From an uncultured Alistipes sp. (GTDB lineage Bacteria > Bacteroidota > Bacteroidia > Bacteroidales > Rikenellaceae), in NCBI GenBank assembly GCA_959604655.1, contig CAUHCL010000091.1, forward strand, positions 1 to 8,598: a DNA stretch of 8,598 nucleotides, in the 5' to 3' direction. A model generated the notes under the pieces. The model ran no database searches, was not told where the DNA came from, and was given only the letters and a program-made list of their open reading frames with translations. How positions within the stretch are numbered: position 1 is the first letter of the stretch; every line of letters starts with the position of its first letter. Positions 6,339 through 8,598 of the stretch are shown here, in pieces. Both the position numbers and the translations under genes were made by a program.

Positions 6339-7061
6339 TTACTTCTGAGAATTGTAACGCGGCGCCCCGTCGGCATTATTCTTTCGTATCGCGACGTTCG
6401 GTCTGTTCTTGGGGTTGGGGTATTGGTTCTTCTGCATGGGATTTTTCATGCCCGTCTTCTGCATGGGTCTCTGCGGACCTTTCTGCGGACGTGCCGGAAG
6501 GTGCTGTTTGTAGTCGCTTCGGAGATTATTCAAGGCAACTTCGTCGAGTTCTATGCCGCCTTCGGACATAGTCTTTATATCTTTTATGATCACCTCGTTG
6601 TTGGGGTGCTCCTGGTTGTACTCGAAACTCTTCGAGCGCATGTAGCGCGCCAGCGAGTCGATGGCGGCGTCGAGCGCGTCGCGGTCCTTCTCGAGGCGCA
6701 GCGAGCGCAGCATCATGGCCACGTATTTGCCGTAGTGTTTGTAGGCTATGCGCCCCTGCGAGTACTCCATCTTGTGGGGCGACACCATCAGGTCCTGACG
6801 CGCGGGACGCGGGTAGGGCGAATCCACATCGAGCTTGAAATCAGACATTATGAACAGGTGGTCCCACAGTTTGTGGGTGAAGTCGGCCGTGTCGCGCAGC
6901 AGGGGATTCAGGTTGCCCATGACGGCTATGACGGCGCGTGCCTGGCGGTTGCGCTCCTCGCGGTTTTCGATGGTCAGCAGACGGTCCACCATCTCGTGGA
7001 TATGCCGTCCGTACTCCGGAAGATAGAGCTTGTGACGAGTGTAGTTGTAATTCTTTTTCAT
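6339..7061 (-). CDS. DUF4290 family protein of unknown function
   Basis: 240 residues. I recognise the N-terminal part (about 5-185) as DUF4290 by its blocks KLYLPEYGRHIHEMVD, IENREERNRQARAVI, MGNLNPLLRD, and FTHKLWDHLFIMSDF followed by a short D- and P-rich stretch. The family is found essentially in Bacteroidetes and has no established function that I know of. The protein has no signal peptide, membrane segment or cysteine, so it is probably cytoplasmic and mostly helical. The C-terminal tail (about 189-240) is low-complexity, rich in Pro, Gln, Asn, Lys and Arg (PQKGPQRPMQK, then KNQYPNPKNRPN), basic and probably disordered, which might contact nucleic acid or ribosomes (inference only). 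It is divergent from the sigma-54 activator gene, with a 213-base gap between starts. No clear TAnnTTTG lies close to its ATG. Confidence 0.85.
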   Translation of the reverse strand: MKKNYNYTRHKLYLPEYGRHIHEMVDRLLTIENREERNRQARAVIAVMGNLNPLLRDTADFTHKLWDHLFIMSDFKLDVDSPYPRPARQDLMVSPHKMEYSQGRIAYKHYGKYVAMMLRSLRLEKDRDALDAAIDSLARYMRSKSFEYNQEHPNNEVIIKDIKTMSEGGIELDEVALNNLRSDYKQHLPARPQKGPQRPMQKTGMKNPMQKNQYPNPKNRPNVAIRKNNADGAPRYNSQK

Positions 7062-7203
7062 AAAATGTTTTCGGTTCGGCCGACCGCGGGTCCCATACGC
7101 CGTGTTCCGCGCGGGCGCGTCGGGCGTTTTTTCGGTCGCGAGGCATGAACCGTTTTCGGATTAATCGAAAGCCTTTCCCTCTTCGGCAGGTGACGGGATC
7201 GAG

Positions 7204-7235
7204 ATTGGAATCACCGAATAAAGAGGTTATCTTTG
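7204..7235 (+). promoter_or_regulatory. Promoter of the sigma-54 activator gene
   Basis: ATTG at 7204-7207 (three of four matches to TTTG), a 20-base spacer and TATCTTTG at 7228-7235 (full match to TAnnTTTG) form a primary-sigma promoter. Expected transcription start is near 7240, giving a leader of about 35 bases to the ATG at 7275. It places an in-frame upstream ATG at 7233 inside the -7 box, ruling that start out. No -24/-12 sigma-54 site was seen here, so the activator gene is probably not under sigma-54 control itself. Confidence 0.6.
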
Positions 7236-7272
7236 ATTTTGCAAAGTAAGTGCAAAAATATCAAAAATCAAA
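7232..7272 (+). promoter_or_regulatory. Overlapping inverted repeats at the transcription start and leader of the sigma-54 activator gene
   Basis: TTTTGCA at 7237-7243 and TGCAAAA at 7251-7257 are perfect 7-base complements with a 7-base spacer, sitting right at the predicted start of transcription. A wider pair, TTTGATTTT (7232-7240) and AAAATCAAA (7264-7272), ends two bases before the start codon. They could be an operator, for example for autorepression, or alternative leader hairpins. The region is A/T-rich, so chance pairing is possible. Confidence 0.3.
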
Positions 7273-7274
7273 AT

Positions 7275-8420
7275 ATGGCAAAAGTTTTAATCCTGGAGCA
7301 ATCAAAAAGCATGCGAAATACGCTCCGCGAGAGACTCGAATTCGAGGGGTTCGCCACCACGGTGGCCGAACGCGGCGAGGTGTCGGAGAGCGTATGCGCG
7401 CGCCGCGGCTACGATGCCATACTGGCAGGCGGCGACTGCGACGCGCTCGCATCGCTGGGCGTACCTTTTATTATAGTCACCCCGTCGGGCACCATCGACG
7501 ATGCCGTGTCGGCCGTCAAAAGCGGCGCCGAGGACTATCTCACGGCTCCCGTGGACATGAACCGACTGTTGGGGTCGCTGCGCCGCATAGTCGAACGCGA
7601 CGAGGATGCGGGACCCGAGCCTGCCGCCGTTGCGGGACGCCCCCGCCGCCGCGCCTCGGGGTGCGACGCCGAACACATCATAGGCTCGTCGGAGGCCATA
7701 GAGCATGTCCGCCGACTGATCGACAAGGTGGCGCCGTCGGACGCCCGCGTGCTCATCACGGGCGAGAACGGCACGGGCAAGGAGCTGGTGGCACGCTGGC
7801 TGCACGAGAAGAGTGCCCGCGCAGGTGCGCCGTTCGTGGAGGTCAATTGCGCCGCCATCCCCTCCGAGCTGATCGAGAGCGAGCTTTTCGGCCACGAACG
7901 GGGCGCCTTCACCTCGGCCGTGAAGCAGCGCAAGGGCAAGTTCGAGCAGGCCAACGGAGGTACGCTGTTCATGGACGAGATAGGCGACATGTCGCTGTCG
8001 GCGCAGGCCAAGGTGCTGCGCGCGTTGCAGGAGAACAAGATCAGCCGTGTGGGCAGCGACAAGGACGTGACGGTCGACGTGCGCGTGGTGGCGGCCACCA
8101 ACAAGGACATACGCGCCGAGATAGCGCGAGGCAACTTCCGCGAGGACCTCTACCACCGTCTGGGAGTGATACTCATCAAAGTACCGCCCCTGCGCGAACG
8201 CTCGGGCGACATCCCCGAGCTGGTCGACTATTTCGTGGGCAAGATCGCCGAGGAACACGGCATGGAGCGCAAGGAGGTCGACCGCGAGGCGCTGGACATA
8301 CTTTCGGCGATGCCGTGGAGCGGCAATATCCGCGAGCTGCGCAACGTGGTGGAGCGCCTTATGATCCTGAGCGGCGACCGCATCACGGCCGACGACGTGA
8401 GACTTTATTGTACGTTATAG
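7275..8420 (+). CDS. Sigma-54 activator with degenerate receiver domain and no DNA-binding domain
   Basis: 381 residues in the NtrC family, which uses ATP to remodel RNA polymerase with RpoN. Residues 1-108 have the receiver fold, but its active site is broken: the acidic pair is E8-Q9, the phospho-Asp position is G52 (YDAILAGG), and the conserved Lys is A91 (TAPVD); T69 remains. The loop after G52 is about eight residues shorter than usual. After a linker (109-132) comes a complete AAA+ domain: Walker A GENGTGKE (163-170), sigma-contact loop GAFTSA (210-215; classic GAFTGA), Walker B with D234-E235, sensor I N276, Arg fingers in FREDLYHR (288-295) and sensor II NIRELRN (351-357). It ends at about 381, where relatives continue with a Fis-type helix-turn-helix. 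A terminator 34 bases after the stop argues for a natural end. Start 7275 is set by the promoter. Probably acts from solution, without phosphorelay; target genes unknown. Confidence 0.88.
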   Translation: MAKVLILEQSKSMRNTLRERLEFEGFATTVAERGEVSESVCARRGYDAILAGGDCDALASLGVPFIIVTPSGTIDDAVSAVKSGAEDYLTAPVDMNRLLGSLRRIVERDEDAGPEPAAVAGRPRRRASGCDAEHIIGSSEAIEHVRRLIDKVAPSDARVLITGENGTGKELVARWLHEKSARAGAPFVEVNCAAIPSELIESELFGHERGAFTSAVKQRKGKFEQANGGTLFMDEIGDMSLSAQAKVLRALQENKISRVGSDKDVTVDVRVVAATNKDIRAEIARGNFREDLYHRLGVILIKVPPLRERSGDIPELVDYFVGKIAEEHGMERKEVDREALDILSAMPWSGNIRELRNVVERLMILSGDRITADDVRLYCTL

Positions 8421-8453
8421 CAACCCTTTTTCATCAAGACCAAAGCATTTGTG

Positions 8454-8490
8454 CGCATGCGACCCCGACGGGGTCGCATGCGGTGTTTTT
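8454..8490 (+). terminator. Strong intrinsic terminator after the sigma-54 activator gene
   Basis: A 13-base-pair perfect stem (8454-8466 with 8470-8482, CGCATGCGACCCC and its complement) closes a GAC loop. TTTTT follows at 8486-8490. It begins 34 bases after the TAG stop and should end the activator transcript, making this gene a single-gene transcription unit on the plus strand. Confidence 0.88.
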
Positions 8491-8510
8491 AGGGGAGTAT
8501 CGTATCCTGC

Positions 8511-8576
8511 ATCGATAATTATCGATATCGCGCAGCGATATCGGCAGTTCGCCGCCGCCCCCACGCGGCGGACTGC
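8511..8576. repeat. Run of palindromes and hairpins at the right edge
   Basis: Three structures follow one another. ATCGATAATTATCGAT at 8511-8526 is a perfect 16-base palindrome. CGATATCGC (8523-8531) and GCGATATCG (8535-8543) form a 9-base-pair stem with loop GCA. Positions 8544-8555 pair with 8565-8576 (12 pairs, one of them T-G) around a C-rich loop. The first two compete for bases 8523-8526. They may be the terminator or REP-type element of a gene beyond the edge, or a small structured RNA; the window ends too soon to tell. Confidence 0.45.
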
Positions 8577-8598
8577 TGTCGCACTCCTGCCGCCGTCG

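Larger units (their letters stand above)
7062..7274. promoter_or_regulatory. Divergent intergenic region between the DUF4290 and sigma-54 activator genes
   Basis: A 213-base spacer without a coding frame. The right third holds the activator promoter and the inverted repeats described separately. A small inverted repeat, TTTCG (7154-7158) and CGAAA (7166-7170), lies in the middle. The left part (7080-7140) is very GC-rich. The DUF4290 promoter is unclear: on the minus strand TATTTTTG at 7260-7253, with TTTG at 7282-7279 (18-base spacer), is a possible but weak candidate that would give a leader of about 185 bases. Confidence 0.45.

Noticed and set aside
7108..7132. GC-rich stretch followed by TTTTTT that resembles an intrinsic terminator
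   Set aside because: The best stem I can draw is only four pairs (CGCG/CGCG) and is seven bases from the T-run; it also lies between divergent genes, where no plus-strand transcript is expected to end.
5163..7148. 661-residue plus-strand open frame opposite the lipoprotein and DUF4290 genes
   Set aside because: It is antisense to two recognised genes and crosses their intergenic promoter, has no recognisable domain, and is explained by GC-rich codon bias.
7233..7274. Upstream in-frame start that would add 14 residues to the activator
   Set aside because: Its ATG lies within the TATCTTTG -7 element (7228-7235), upstream of the expected transcription start, and the added residues precede the normal first strand of a receiver domain.
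7250..8518. 422-residue plus-strand open frame overlapping the activator
   Set aside because: Arg/Gly/His-rich shadow in another frame that runs through the terminator hairpin; the activator frame carries all the family motifs.
8434..8598. Minus-strand frame open to the right window edge
   Set aside because: It reads through the hairpins and the activator's terminator, is Arg- and Gly-rich and shows no domain; it is probably a by-product of repeat DNA, though the edge prevents certainty.

Overview
The window looks like chromosomal DNA from a GC-rich member of the Bacteroidales, most likely Alistipes or another Rikenellaceae. Three things point there. Promoters match the Bacteroidetes form (TTTG, about 20 bases, TAnnTTTG). 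One gene belongs to DUF4290, a family known essentially from Bacteroidetes. The genes are GC-rich, with Bacteroidetes-type lipoprotein, FolA and ThyA sequences. The assignment is inferred from protein and promoter character, not from any database search.

Layout. Seven of the eight genes lie on the minus strand. From right to left: a DUF4290 protein (6339-7061); a probable operon of a thioredoxin-fold lipoprotein, LpxH, ThyA, FolA and a secreted GH127-type glycosidase (6281 down to 939); a 241-base gap without a gene, holding a REP-like palindromic element and a promoter; and an HdrC-like 4Fe-4S protein (697 down to 2). The only plus-strand gene (7275-8420) is divergent from the DUF4290 gene and encodes a sigma-54 activator. 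It is closed by a strong intrinsic terminator, followed by several more hairpins up to the right edge.

How the genes fit together. LpxH (lipid A synthesis), ThyA (dTMP synthesis, releasing dihydrofolate) and FolA (regenerating tetrahydrofolate) are housekeeping enzymes. ThyA and FolA form one metabolic cycle and lie 20 bases apart. lpxH and thyA overlap in ATGA, and the lipoprotein gene ends 7 bases before lpxH, so one transcript from the promoter at 6308-6338 is likely. The glycosidase, 28 bases after folA with no visible promoter of its own, is a functional outlier that probably rides on the same message.

What stands out. The sigma-54 activator has lost its receiver phosphorylation residues and has no C-terminal DNA-binding domain. 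The thioredoxin-fold lipoprotein has lost both active-site cysteines. Structured non-coding DNA lies at 706-732, 847-928, 7232-7272 and 8454-8576. I see no CRISPR array, tRNA, rRNA, transposase, phage gene or defence system. Most of the window is ordinary core genome, and I do not claim a new system here.
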